DNA of 64,000 bases from NCBI RefSeq assembly GCF_000472385.1, contig NZ_AWZU01000007.1, positions 1 through 64,000 of the forward strand, in the 5' to 3' direction. The position numbers were made by a program, and so were the translations under genes. The notes beneath the pieces are model-generated. The model was given only the letters and a program-made list of their open reading frames with translations, was not told where the DNA came from and did no database searches. Source of the DNA: Bradyrhizobium sp. ARR65 (GTDB lineage Bacteria; Pseudomonadota; Alphaproteobacteria; Rhizobiales; Xanthobacteraceae). This document shows positions 28,745-37,309 of this stretch, in pieces (positions within the stretch are counted from its first letter, which is position 1; each line of letters opens with the position of its first letter).

Positions 28745-29761
28745 ATGAAGGGAACAGTGCTTGTCGCTCTCGGCCTGCTCGCCGCATCAGCCTGCGCGGG
28801 ATCGGCTGCGACGCTGGATGCGGTCAAACAACGCGGCACGCTGGTGTGCGGCGTGAGCACCGGCTTTGCCGGCTTCTCCGCACCGGACTCGCAGGGCAAT
28901 TTTAGGGGTCTTGACGTCGATTATTGCCGGGCCTTGGCTGCAGGCGTGCTCGGCGATCCCAACAAGGTGCGCTATGTCGCGCTGACCGCGCAGAACCGCT
29001 TCACCGCGCTGCAATCGGGCGAGATCGATGTGCTCTATCGCAATTCGACCCAGACATACTTGCGCGGAACGACGCTCGGCCTGCGGCAGGGTCCGATCAA
29101 CTTCTACGACGGACAGGGATTTGTGGTCCGCAAGGACGCCGGCGTGAAGGACATCAGAGCGCTCAACGGCGCCACTGTGTGCGTTGCCCAGGGCACCACG
29201 CATGAGGTGACGCTCGGCGACTATGGTCGTGCCAACAATATCGACTGGAAGCCGCTGGTGTTCGACCGTGTCGACACCATGTACCAGACCTTCTTCGGCG
29301 GCCGTTGCGATGCCATGACCCAGGACGCTTCCGCACTGGCCGGCGCCGTCGCAACCGCCGCCCCGAATGCGGCCGACTATATCGTGCTGCCGCAAACCAT
29401 CAGCAAGGAGCCGCTCGGGCCGTTCACGCGCAACGGCGACGAGGTCTGGAGCGACATCATCACCTGGCTGCATTACGGGCTGATCGAGGCGGAAGAGCTC
29501 GGCGTGACCCAGGCCAATGCCGAGGAGATGGCGAAGTCGAGCGCTTCGCCGGCGATCCAGCGCCTGCTGGGCACCTCGGGCGATCTCGGCTCGCGGCTCG
29601 GGCTCGACAACAAATGGTTGCTGCTGGCGATCAAGGCGGGCGGCAATTACGGCGAGATCTTCGAGCGCAATGTCGGCCAGCAAGGTCCTCTGAAGCTCGA
29701 GCGCGGCCTCAACGCGCTCTGGAGCAAGGGCGGCTTGATGTACGCCCTTCCCTTCAAGTAG
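28745..29761 (+). CDS. aapJ: Amino acid ABC transporter substrate-binding protein, AapJ-like
   Basis: 338 aa with a signal peptide (cut near CAGSAATLD) and the AapJ/BztA binding-protein pattern: TLVCGVSTGFAGFSAPDSQG, GLDVDYCRALAAGVLGD, and RFTALQSGEIDVLYRN. GGGGAGACG stands before the ATG. It is separated from the permease genes by the regulator and the aminotransferase, unlike the usual aapJQMP order. Confidence 0.9.
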   Translation: MKGTVLVALGLLAASACAGSAATLDAVKQRGTLVCGVSTGFAGFSAPDSQGNFRGLDVDYCRALAAGVLGDPNKVRYVALTAQNRFTALQSGEIDVLYRNSTQTYLRGTTLGLRQGPINFYDGQGFVVRKDAGVKDIRALNGATVCVAQGTTHEVTLGDYGRANNIDWKPLVFDRVDTMYQTFFGGRCDAMTQDASALAGAVATAAPNAADYIVLPQTISKEPLGPFTRNGDEVWSDIITWLHYGLIEAEELGVTQANAEEMAKSSASPAIQRLLGTSGDLGSRLGLDNKWLLLAIKAGGNYGEIFERNVGQQGPLKLERGLNALWSKGGLMYALPFK

Positions 29762-29815
29762 CAGGAGCTGGCGCGGCGCCGGTTGTTGCCGCCGCGCCAG
29801 CTTGAGACGGATCCG

Positions 29816-30457
29816 ATGCGCATCGCCCTTATCCATGCCCTGAAGCATTCGCCCGCACCGATCGCGGCCTCCTTCGCAAGACTTTGGCCGGAGGCGCGGC
29901 TGATGAACCTGCTCGACGACAGCCTGTCGGCCGATCTGGCGCAGGAGGGCCGGCTGACCGATCGCATGACCGAACGCTTTCTCACGCTCGGCCGCTACGT
30001 GGTCGGGACCGGCGCCGACGCAATCCTGTTCACCTGCTCGGCCTTCGGCCCGTGCATCGAGGCGGTGGCCCGCGCGCATGCACCGATGCCGGTGCTCAAG
30101 CCGAATGAGGCCATGATCGAGCAGGCTGTCGGAAAAGGTCGCAAGATCGGCCTGCTCTCGACCTTTGCGCCGACGCTGGCGTCGATGCCGCGCGAATTCC
30201 CCGCTTCCGTCGAGATCGTGCCGAAGCTCGCCGAAGGCGCGCTCGCCGCGCTCGATCGTGGCGAGCGCGAGCAACACGATCGCCTGGTCGCGGAAGCCGC
30301 GATAGATCTGCGCGGCTGCGATGTGATCGCGCTCGCCCAATACAGCATGGCTCCCGCGGCCCCGCTGGTTGCGGAAGCCACGGGCCGGCCGGTGCTGACG
30401 ACGCCGGACAGCGCGGTCGAGAAATTGAAGAGATTGCTTACGGCCGGGCGCATCTAG
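29816..30457 (+). CDS. Asp/Glu/hydantoin racemase-like protein with a single candidate catalytic cysteine
   Basis: 213 aa. The first catalytic-cysteine motif is kept (ILFTCSAFGPC), but the second position, normally GC(A/G) near the C-terminus, reads VIALAQYSMAP without cysteine. Arylmalonate decarboxylase-type and other one-cysteine members of this superfamily are decarboxylases or isomerases rather than two-base racemases. The start at 29816 has GAGACGG upstream. Last gene of the RpiR operon. Reaction uncertain. Confidence 0.75.
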   Translation: MRIALIHALKHSPAPIAASFARLWPEARLMNLLDDSLSADLAQEGRLTDRMTERFLTLGRYVVGTGADAILFTCSAFGPCIEAVARAHAPMPVLKPNEAMIEQAVGKGRKIGLLSTFAPTLASMPREFPASVEIVPKLAEGALAALDRGEREQHDRLVAEAAIDLRGCDVIALAQYSMAPAAPLVAEATGRPVLTTPDSAVEKLKRLLTAGRI

Positions 30458-30500
30458 CGCAGTCACCGGTCCGAGCGCGCGAGCGCGTTAAATCCGACCC

Positions 30501-30586
30501 GTCATTGCGAGGAGCGAAAGCGACGAAGCAATCCAGGCTATATCCGCGGAGAAAGTCTGGATTGCTTCGCTTCGCTCGCAATGACG
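30501..30586. repeat. Dispersed GTCATTGCGAG repeat, copy C
   Basis: An 86-bp palindromic unit from GTCATTGCGAGGAGCG to CGCTCGCAATGACG, with AATCCAGGC and GTCTGGATT inner arms. It sits between the convergent racemase-like and TetR genes. Confidence 0.8.
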
Positions 30587-30632
30587 GCGGAGAGGCTGGA
30601 CACTCTCCGATTCGCTCAGCTTGGCTGATGAC

Positions 30633-31307
30633 TCAGCGCGCGCACCCTCGCAGAAACAGTGTTGCGCAAGCCTGCGCGCGCCGCGCGATCTCCTCGCGGC
30701 TCGGCGGCGGCGCGTGGCCGAACATCACCGCGCGTTGCGGCTGGAAGGCGAGCATGCCGAGCAACATGCCGGCGGCTGCGTCCGCATCATCGACCGCGAC
30801 GAGGCCGCGCTTGTGCTGCGTGCGCAGCCATGAGGCGAGCGTGCTTTGGGTGCGCTTGATCGCCTTGTGATAAAATGTCTCCGCCACATCCGGAAACTTG
30901 TCGCTCTCTCCCAGGATCATCCGCTGAAGCGCAATCACGTCGGCATCGAGGATCAACTCGCCGCAAACCAGAAGCGCTTCGCACAAGGCGGCCTCAATGT
31001 CGGTACCATCGCAGGCGCGCAAGCGCACGACGGAGGCGAACCGGTCGATGCGATCGGTGATCAGCGCCTCGAACAGCGCCGCCTTGTTCGGAATCAAGCG
31101 GTAGAGCGTTTTCGTCGATATCCCGGCACGCCGCGCCACGCTCTCCATGCTCGTTGCCGCGTAACCGTTCGAAGCGAACTCGCCGCGCGCCGCATCCAGA
31201 ATGAGCGCGCGCGTCTCCTCGTCCGACCGGGCCTGTGGCCGGCCGCGGCCGCGGCGCACCTCCGAGGCTTCCCCCCCGCTCTGCACTTTCGGCGTCCTGG
31301 TCGTCAT
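30633..31307 (-). CDS. TetR-family regulator of the adjacent efflux pump
   Basis: 224 aa. An N-terminal TetR helix-turn-helix is evident (TSMESVARRAGISTKTLYRL), with a ligand domain behind it. The start at 31307 keeps the operator at 31337-31354 outside the gene; in-frame starts at 31343 and 31580 are less likely. It is divergent from the EmrAB-like genes at 31468 and 32684 and likely represses them. Confidence 0.85.
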   Translation of the reverse strand: MTTRTPKVQSGGEASEVRRGRGRPQARSDEETRALILDAARGEFASNGYAATSMESVARRAGISTKTLYRLIPNKAALFEALITDRIDRFASVVRLRACDGTDIEAALCEALLVCGELILDADVIALQRMILGESDKFPDVAETFYHKAIKRTQSTLASWLRTQHKRGLVAVDDADAAAGMLLGMLAFQPQRAVMFGHAPPPSREEIARRAQACATLFLRGCAR

Positions 31308-31336
31308 GCCGTTCGAGCCATGCTTTTGGATGATGA

Positions 31337-31375
31337 CTGTCATTCCATTGACAGAAGCAATATGCGGTCTATTTT
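31337..31375 (+). promoter_or_regulatory. TetR operator overlapping a sigma-70 promoter of the efflux operon
   Basis: CTGTCA (31337-31342) and TGACAG (31349-31354) are perfect 6-bp arms around TTCCAT. The right arm overlaps TTGACA (31348-31353), a consensus -35. After 16 nt comes TATTTT (31370-31375) as -10. A repressor bound there would block the pump promoter about 90 nt before the GTG start. Confidence 0.6.
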
Positions 31376-31467
31376 GGAAAACGTCAAGTTTCCTAATTTT
31401 GGGTCCGAGCCTGACGGCACCCAATCCGGGTGTCCTGGCCAGAGGATGAGCCAAGAACGAGGTCGCC

Positions 31468-32679
31468 GTGAGCCGACAGTCCACGACTTTCGACGCCGAA
31501 CGCCAGCTCCCGGCCGGAACTGTCCAGGAGCTGGTGCCCTCTTCCTCTCCCGCCAAGGAAGCCGCTCCTTTGGCGGCCAAGACCCCGAAAGCGGGCGCAA
31601 TTCGCCGACTGCTGATGGCCGGAACCGCCGTCGCGCTGCTTGCCGGGGCATCATGGTATGGCTGGGACTACTGGAGCGTGGGCCGTTTCGAGGTCTCGAC
31701 CGACGACGCCTACGTGAAGGCGGACAACACCACCATCGCGCCCAAGGTCTCCGGCTATCTCAGCGCGGTTCTGGTCGGCGATAACGAGCATGTGAAAACC
31801 GGCCAGGTGCTGGCGCGGATCGACGATCGCGACTTCAAGGTGGCACTCGAGCAGGCCAAGGCCGACGTTGCGGCGGCGCAAGCCGCGGTCGCGAGCAAGC
31901 GCGCCCAGCTCGACGTGCAGGAGGCCGTGATCGATGCGGCCAAGGCAACGCTGGACGTCGACACCGCGGCGGAGACGTTCGCCAAGCAGGAGAACAAGCG
32001 TTACACCGACCTTGCCGCCACCGGTTTCGGCAGCGTGCAAAACGCGCAAGCCGCGCAATCGCGCGACGCGAGCGCGGTCGCAGCTATCGCGCGCGACAAG
32101 GCGAATCTCGCATCCGCGATCAAGCAGCGGGAGTTGCTCCAGGCCGAGATCGCGCAAGCCGTCGCGGCGGCGGCCCGCGCCATTGCACTTCAGCAGCAGG
32201 CCGAACTCAATCTCTCCTACACCACCATCGTGGCGCCGATCGACGGCGTCGCCGGAAATCGCACCTTGCGCACCGGCCAGTTCGTGCAGGCCGGGACGCA
32301 ATTGATGTCGCTGGTACCCTCGAGCGGCGCTTATGTGATCGCAAACTACAAGGAGACCCAGCTCACCGATGTGCATCGGGGGCAGCGGGTCGATATCGAG
32401 GTCGACATGTTTCCGGGCAAGATCGTCCACGGACACGTCGACAGCCTTGCGCCGGCGAGCGGCCAGGAGTTCGCCCTGCTGCCGCCGGACAATGCCACCG
32501 GTAATTTCACCAAGGTGGTGCAGCGCATACCTGTGAAGATCGCTCTCGACAGCTCGGACGTTGAGCTGCGGCCCGGCATGTCCGTGATCCCCACCATTCA
32601 AACCAAGGCGGACACTCGCGACGTTCCGCAGCATCGGAGCGCCGAACCCAGCGTCGCCATGCTCGCTTCGCAGAGGTGA
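31468..32679 (+). CDS. EmrA/HlyD-type membrane fusion protein
   Basis: 403 aa: one membrane helix at about residues 50-68, then the fusion-protein barrel (DAYVKADNTTIAPKVSGYL), a long Ala/Gln-rich coiled-coil hairpin, and the lipoyl-like half YTTIVAPIDGVAGN. GTG start at 31468 with GAGG upstream. It links the MFS pump encoded 4 nt later to the outer membrane. A second pair lies at 37306-38517. Confidence 0.88.
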   Translation: MSRQSTTFDAERQLPAGTVQELVPSSSPAKEAAPLAAKTPKAGAIRRLLMAGTAVALLAGASWYGWDYWSVGRFEVSTDDAYVKADNTTIAPKVSGYLSAVLVGDNEHVKTGQVLARIDDRDFKVALEQAKADVAAAQAAVASKRAQLDVQEAVIDAAKATLDVDTAAETFAKQENKRYTDLAATGFGSVQNAQAAQSRDASAVAAIARDKANLASAIKQRELLQAEIAQAVAAAARAIALQQQAELNLSYTTIVAPIDGVAGNRTLRTGQFVQAGTQLMSLVPSSGAYVIANYKETQLTDVHRGQRVDIEVDMFPGKIVHGHVDSLAPASGQEFALLPPDNATGNFTKVVQRIPVKIALDSSDVELRPGMSVIPTIQTKADTRDVPQHRSAEPSVAMLASQR

Positions 32680-32683
32680 TGTC

Positions 32684-34312
32684 ATGTCGGACCTTGCGCT
32701 CTCCACCTCGACGCCAGCGCGTGCCGCCGCGATCCGCAGCGGCTCGGGGCAGGTCACGCCGTCACCGGCGCGCGCCAGCGCCACCGTCTGGATCTCGATC
32801 CTTGCCGCCATGATCGGAGCGTTCATGGCCATCCTGAACATCCAGATCACCAATGCCTCTCTGCTCAACATCGAGGGCGGCATTGGGACAGGCGTCGACA
32901 ACGGCTCGTGGATTTCCACGTCGTACCTGATCGGCGAAATCGTGGTGATCCCGCTCACCGACTATCTCAGCCGGGTGTTTTCCTTCCGCAACATCATAAT
33001 CTCATTCGCAAGCCTGTTTGCGGCTTTCTCCGTCGCCTGTGCCTTCACCCACGATCTGCCTTCGATGATCGCGATGCGCGCGCTGCAAGGCTTTTTCGGC
33101 GGCGTGCTGATCCCGATGGCGTTCACACTTGTGTTCACCAAGCTGCCGAAGCCGCAGCAACCGATCGGGCTTGCGATGTTTTCTCTGGCCGTGACCTTCG
33201 CGCCGGCGATCGGCCCGACCATCGGCGGCTATCTCACCGAGAACTACGGCTGGCAGACCATCTTCTTCGTCAACGTGGTGCCGACGGCCGTGATGGTGAC
33301 GATGCTCTATCTCACGCTCGAGCGTCAACCGATGCAGCTCGGCCTGCTCCGCGAAGGCGACTGGTTCGGCATTGCCACCATGGCGGTCGGACTTGCCGCA
33401 TTGCAGTCCGTGCTGGAGGAAGGCAACAAGGACGATTGGTTCGGCTCGCCGTTCATCGTGAAGCTGGCGATTGTCGCCGCGATCGGCCTCTCGCTCTTCA
33501 TCGTCAACGAGCTCCTGGTGGAAAAACCGCTGGTTCGCCTGCGGCTGCTGACGCAGCGCAGCTTCGGGCTTGGCACCATCGCCGCCGTCTTCCTCGGCTT
33601 CGCGCTGTTCGGCTCGGTGTATCTGCTGCCGGCGTATCTCGGACAGGTGCAGGGCTACAATGCCGAGCAGATCGGCAATGTGCTGGCCTGGACCGGGCTG
33701 CCGCAACTCATTCTGATCCCGCTGGTGCCAAGACTGATGCAACGGATCGACATCCGCTATATCGCTTTCGCAGGCCTTGGCATTTTCGCGCTCAGCTCCT
33801 TCATGAACACGGCGATGTCGCTCGACTATTCCGGCGACCAGCTCTTCATCCCGAATATCGTGCGCGCGGTCGGTCAGGCCCTGACGCTGGCGCCCTTGAG
33901 CGCCATCTCGCTCGGCAGCGTGGCGCCGCAGGACGCCGCCGCGGCCTCGGGCATCTCCAACATGATGCGCAACCTTGGCGGCGCGATCGGCACTGCCCTG
34001 CTCTCCACCATCGTCACCAAGCGCGAGCAGTTTCATTCCAACATCATCGGCCAGGCCGTCGACCTCGGCCGCGACGAGGTGCGCGAGCGCATCGCGCGGC
34101 TGACCGATTATTTCATGGCTCACGGCATGACCGACACGGCCGGCGCGCATCACCAGGCGATCATCGCGCTGGGCAAGATCATAAAGCGCCAGGCCTTGGT
34201 AATGGGCTTCAGCGACACTTTTGCGGTCATCGGGATCGTGCTGGTCCTCGCCGGCATTGCCATCCTGTTGACCGGGAAGCCGAAGGGCGCGGCGGCGGAC
34301 GGCGGGCATTGA
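32684..34312 (+). CDS. DHA2-type MFS multidrug efflux transporter (EmrB-like)
   Basis: 542 aa with about 14 hydrophobic segments and DHA2 landmarks such as the proline-rich motif-C segment FAPAIGPTIGGYLTE. The start is 4 nt after the fusion protein stop. It exports drugs or other organic compounds using the proton gradient. Substrate unknown. Confidence 0.88.
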   Translation: MSDLALSTSTPARAAAIRSGSGQVTPSPARASATVWISILAAMIGAFMAILNIQITNASLLNIEGGIGTGVDNGSWISTSYLIGEIVVIPLTDYLSRVFSFRNIIISFASLFAAFSVACAFTHDLPSMIAMRALQGFFGGVLIPMAFTLVFTKLPKPQQPIGLAMFSLAVTFAPAIGPTIGGYLTENYGWQTIFFVNVVPTAVMVTMLYLTLERQPMQLGLLREGDWFGIATMAVGLAALQSVLEEGNKDDWFGSPFIVKLAIVAAIGLSLFIVNELLVEKPLVRLRLLTQRSFGLGTIAAVFLGFALFGSVYLLPAYLGQVQGYNAEQIGNVLAWTGLPQLILIPLVPRLMQRIDIRYIAFAGLGIFALSSFMNTAMSLDYSGDQLFIPNIVRAVGQALTLAPLSAISLGSVAPQDAAAASGISNMMRNLGGAIGTALLSTIVTKREQFHSNIIGQAVDLGRDEVRERIARLTDYFMAHGMTDTAGAHHQAIIALGKIIKRQALVMGFSDTFAVIGIVLVLAGIAILLTGKPKGAAADGGH

Positions 34313-34477
34313 GGCGCGCGGCGGCCGGACCCCACTCGCGGGTCGCCGCCGCTCGCAGAATTAACCCGTCTTACGCCACCGCCAGCCTGGATTTTTTTCG
34401 CGCCCCCTCTTGAAAGCGGGCGCGTTTGTTCTAAGTGGATTTTCGCCGCCGCCGCGGTGCCGGGCGCCAAATCGGGT

Positions 34478-34546
34478 CCGGCGAGCTAAGCGGGCGCCGG
34501 CCAGGTGTCCGACGCCCCTTCGTATCCATTTTGCTCTTAGGAGGAC
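34478..34546 (+). promoter_or_regulatory. ROSE-like RNA thermometer in the hsp20 leader
   Basis: Three consecutive hairpins precede the start: CCGGCG/CGCCGG (34478-34500), GGTGT/ACGCC (34504-34516), and a short final hairpin 34531-34546. In the final one, TTGCTC pairs with GAGGA of the Shine-Dalgarno AGGAGG (34539-34544), leaving a G opposite G (34533 and 34544). A UUGCU anti-Shine-Dalgarno with a G-G pair is the hallmark of ROSE elements on rhizobial small heat-shock genes. Melting on heating would free the ribosome site. Confidence 0.72.
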
Positions 34547-34552
34547 ATGGTT

Positions 34553-35005
34553 ATGAGGACCTACGACTTCGCTCCCCTGTGGCGTTCGACCATCGGCTTC
34601 GACCGCCTTTTCGATCTCCTCGACGAGACCCAGCGGGCTACCGAGGACAACTATCCGCCCTACAATATCGAGCGTCTTGGCGAGGATCGCTATCAGATTT
34701 CGCTCGCGCTCGCCGGTTTCAACCCGGATGAGATCGCCATCACCGCGGAGCAGAATGTGCTGACGGTGGAAGGGCGCAAGGCCGACAAGGAGCAGCACGA
34801 ATATCTCTACCAGGGCATCTCGGCCCGGCCGTTCAAGCGGCAGTTCAATCTCGCGGATTATGTCCAGGTGAAAGGCGCGTCGTTCGATAACGGCCTGCTC
34901 CGTGTCGAACTATTCCGCGAGATTCCCGAGGCCATGAAGCCCCGGCGTATCCCGATCGGCGATGGCGTAGCCCCCGAGAAAATCGAGCAGAAGAGAGCCG
35001 CCTAG
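34553..35005 (+). CDS. hsp20: Small heat-shock protein, Hsp20 family
   Basis: 150-aa alpha-crystallin-type holdase of the IbpA class: N-terminal MRTYDFAPLWRSTIGFDRLF, crystallin domain about residues 35-125 with FNLADYVQVKGASFDNGLL, and a C-terminal tail bearing RRIPIGD as the IxI-like anchor. The ATG at 34553 is 8 nt from the Shine-Dalgarno; the ATG at 34547 is only 2 nt away. Expression is likely heat-controlled by the leader RNA. Confidence 0.92.
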   Translation: MRTYDFAPLWRSTIGFDRLFDLLDETQRATEDNYPPYNIERLGEDRYQISLALAGFNPDEIAITAEQNVLTVEGRKADKEQHEYLYQGISARPFKRQFNLADYVQVKGASFDNGLLRVELFREIPEAMKPRRIPIGDGVAPEKIEQKRAA

Positions 35006-35034
35006 GACGGCTTCGGGCAATCAGCCAGGTTTGA

Positions 35035-35060
35035 GGGAGACGGCAATCCGGCCGTCTCCC
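35035..35060. repeat. Hairpin between hsp20 and the next gene
   Basis: GGGAGACGG (35035-35043) and CCGTCTCCC (35052-35060) form a perfect 9-bp stem. No T-run follows, so it may be a 3' stabiliser, an attenuator or a Rho-type end. Confidence 0.5.
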
Positions 35061-35104
35061 CCAATTGACCCATTTTCGAGAAAGGAGCAGCGAGGAGTTT
35101 CGAC

Positions 35105-35545
35105 ATGAGCCAGGCTGAGCGCGCATCCCACGGTCTTGATGCTCTGTTTCATTCTGTATCCCATTACGACTCACCCGCGGAGGTCCTGCTCGATCCCGCG
35201 CTTTCGGCCCCTGAGAAACGGGCCATCCTCTCGTCCTGGGCTTCCGACATGTATGCCGTGGAATCCCAACCCGCGCTGCGCAAGATTCCCGGCATCGCGC
35301 GGGAAATGCGTCTTGGCGAGATTCTCTTCGCACTGCGACAGCTCGATGAGGGGGATGAGGCGCGATCCGACGCCTCGCACGCAACCGACATCCGTCTGCG
35401 CTCGCTTCCGCCGATCGCGTTCAACCGGGCGCGCTGGAGCCGCGAGGCCAACGTCAGGCGGTACCGCAAGTTGCTTCGCACGCGTCTCTCCGACCACGAG
35501 CGTCGATTCGTCGAGCAGCGGCTCGCCGAAGAGCTGCAGAGCTGA
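35105..35545 (+). CDS. Protein of unknown function downstream of hsp20
   Basis: 146 aa, charged and predicted largely helical, with no signal or membrane segment. The N-terminal LDPALSAPEKRAILSSWASD resembles short proteins placed beside hsp20 in Bradyrhizobium, and the C-terminal half is very Arg-rich. AAAGGAG lies about 17 nt upstream, with GAGG closer. It may be part of the heat-shock transcript. No function recognised. Confidence 0.7.
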   Translation: MSQAERASHGLDALFHSVSHYDSPAEVLLDPALSAPEKRAILSSWASDMYAVESQPALRKIPGIAREMRLGEILFALRQLDEGDEARSDASHATDIRLRSLPPIAFNRARWSREANVRRYRKLLRTRLSDHERRFVEQRLAEELQS

Positions 35546-35591
35546 AGAGGAAAGGCGCTGAAGACGATGCAGTCGCGGAGGTGTGCTGCTA

Positions 35592-35640
35592 GAGCATGAT
35601 CCGGAAAAGTGTGAAGCGGTTTTCCGAAAAGATCATGCTC
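35592..35640. repeat. GAGCATGATC palindromic repeat
   Basis: GAGCATGATC (35592-35601) and GATCATGCTC (35631-35640) are perfect 10-bp arms, with inner CGGAAAA/TTTTCCG pairing. This is a well-known intergenic repeat of Bradyrhizobium and Rhodopseudomonas. A decayed relative is at 53924-53970. Confidence 0.75.
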
Positions 35641-35651
35641 AAGCAATAATC

Positions 35652-35692
35652 TAAAGCGCGATGGCGCTTCAACCTAATCCCATCGCGCTTTA
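35652..35692 (-). terminator. Inverted repeat at the end of the second MFS gene
   Basis: TAAAGCGCGATGG (35652-35664) and CCATCGCGCTTTA (35680-35692) form a 13-bp stem that includes the TAA stop of the MFS gene. A similar half (TCGCGCTTTAG) occurs near 59630 at the end of another gene, so it may be a recurring 3' element. Confidence 0.5.
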
Positions 35693-37309
35693 GTGCGGCG
35701 CCCTCGCGGCCGACGGATCGACCCGCCTGAGGATCAGCGCAGTCGGAATCATCGCAACGCCCACCATGGCGAGCGCCCAGAACACGTCGATATAGGCCAA
35801 CAGATCGATCTGGTGCTGCAGCGTCTGGCCGACCCAGGCGATCGCCTGGCCCGCCGCGTCCGAGGCGTTCGACCCTTGTGCCTCAAAGAAGCGTGTCATT
35901 GCATCGACCGTCTGTTGATAGCCGATGTCGGACGGCGCGATATGCTCGACCAGCCGGCTCTGATGGAATTGCTGGCGCTGCGCAAAGAGCGTTTGTGCGA
36001 GCGCAACGCCCATTGAACCGCCGAGATTGCGCGCCACGTTGATCAGCGCGGACGCCTGGTTGGTCTTCTCCGGCGGCATGCCCTCATAAGAGGCGGTCGT
36101 GACCGGCAGGAACAGCAGGGGAAGGCCGACCGCCAGATAAATGCGCGCCATCGCGGCATAACCGTAGGAGACGTCGCCGGTGAGCCCGGTGAGGTGCCAC
36201 ATCGAAAGCGCCGCAATCGTTGCACCGGCCATGATCAGATATTTCGGCTGCACCATTCCGATCAACTGTCCGGTGATCGGCATCATGACCATTGTCACCA
36301 GACCGCCCGGTGACAAGGCCAGCCCCGCCAGCATCGCCGTGTAACCCATGTCCGTCTGCAGGAATTGCGGCAGGATCTGCGTCGTGGCTATGACGATCGC
36401 ACCGGTGCCAAGCATGAGCAGGAAGCAGCAGCCGAACTGGCGCTGGCCCAACAGGCGGATATCGACGATGGGATCGTCGTGGATCAGCTCCCAGACGACA
36501 AACGTGACGAGGCAGAACGCCGACGTCAGCGCGAAGCCCAGGATCATGCTCGATCCGAACCAGTCATTGCGCTGGCCTTCGTCGAGTACGAATTCGAGCG
36601 AGCCAAGCCCGGCGGCGATCAACAGAAAGCCGATATAGTCGACGCGCAGGCCGTTCTTCAGCAGCTCTCTGCGCTCCTCCTCCGCGCCCGACGGCTCGCT
36701 GACGAGGGTCCCGACCAGAAACAGCGAGATCAGGCCCATCGGCACGTTGATCAGGAACACCCAATGCCAGGAATAGGTGTCGCTGATCCAGCCGCCCAGC
36801 GTCGGGCCAATCACCGGTGCAACCACCACGGCGATGCCGTAGATCGCGAATGCCTGGCCACGTTTCTCCGGCGGGAAGGAATCGGCGAGGATCGCCTGCT
36901 CGCTCGTCGCCATGCCGCCCCCGCCAAGTCCCTGCAGAATGCGAAACAGCACCAGCGCCTGCAGGCTCCAGGCAAAACCACACAACAGCGAGGCGAAGGT
37001 GAAGGTTGCAACGCAAATCATGTAGAAGCGCTTGCGGCCAATCACGGTCGAAAGCCAGCCCGAGATCGACAACACGATCGCGTTGGCGACGAGATAGCTG
37101 GTTACGATGTAGGTGCTTTCGTCGAGACCGACCGCCAGCCCGCCTGCGATATAACGCAGCGCGACATTGGCAATCGTCGTATCGAGCACCTCCATGAAGG
37201 TCGCGATCGAGACGACGAAGGCGATCAGATACGGATTGTGTCCACCGGCCGCCGAACGCTCCGGCGACCAGCCGCGTGATGCACCGCCGCCCTCTGCAAG
37301 GTCCGTCAT
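35690..37309 (-). CDS. DHA2-type MFS multidrug efflux transporter (EmrB-like), second system
   Basis: 539 aa with about 14 membrane segments and DHA2 landmarks (FMEVLDTTIANVALRYIAGG, GGGGMATSEQAILADSF, VVVAPVIGPTLGGWI). The ATG at 37309 overlaps the stop of the upstream fusion protein (ATGA). The frame is open to 37369, but the overlap decides the start. No regulator is next to this pair. Confidence 0.88.
   Translation of the reverse strand: MTDLAEGGGASRGWSPERSAAGGHNPYLIAFVVSIATFMEVLDTTIANVALRYIAGGLAVGLDESTYIVTSYLVANAIVLSISGWLSTVIGRKRFYMICVATFTFASLLCGFAWSLQALVLFRILQGLGGGGMATSEQAILADSFPPEKRGQAFAIYGIAVVVAPVIGPTLGGWISDTYSWHWVFLINVPMGLISLFLVGTLVSEPSGAEEERRELLKNGLRVDYIGFLLIAAGLGSLEFVLDEGQRNDWFGSSMILGFALTSAFCLVTFVVWELIHDDPIVDIRLLGQRQFGCCFLLMLGTGAIVIATTQILPQFLQTDMGYTAMLAGLALSPGGLVTMVMMPITGQLIGMVQPKYLIMAGATIAALSMWHLTGLTGDVSYGYAAMARIYLAVGLPLLFLPVTTASYEGMPPEKTNQASALINVARNLGGSMGVALAQTLFAQRQQFHQSRLVEHIAPSDIGYQQTVDAMTRFFEAQGSNASDAAGQAIAWVGQTLQHQIDLLAYIDVFWALAMVGVAMIPTALILRRVDPSAARAPH

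Noticed and set aside
28787..30466. 559-residue frame opposite aapJ and the racemase-like gene
   Set aside because: Covers two unrelated genes antisense, with no family resemblance.
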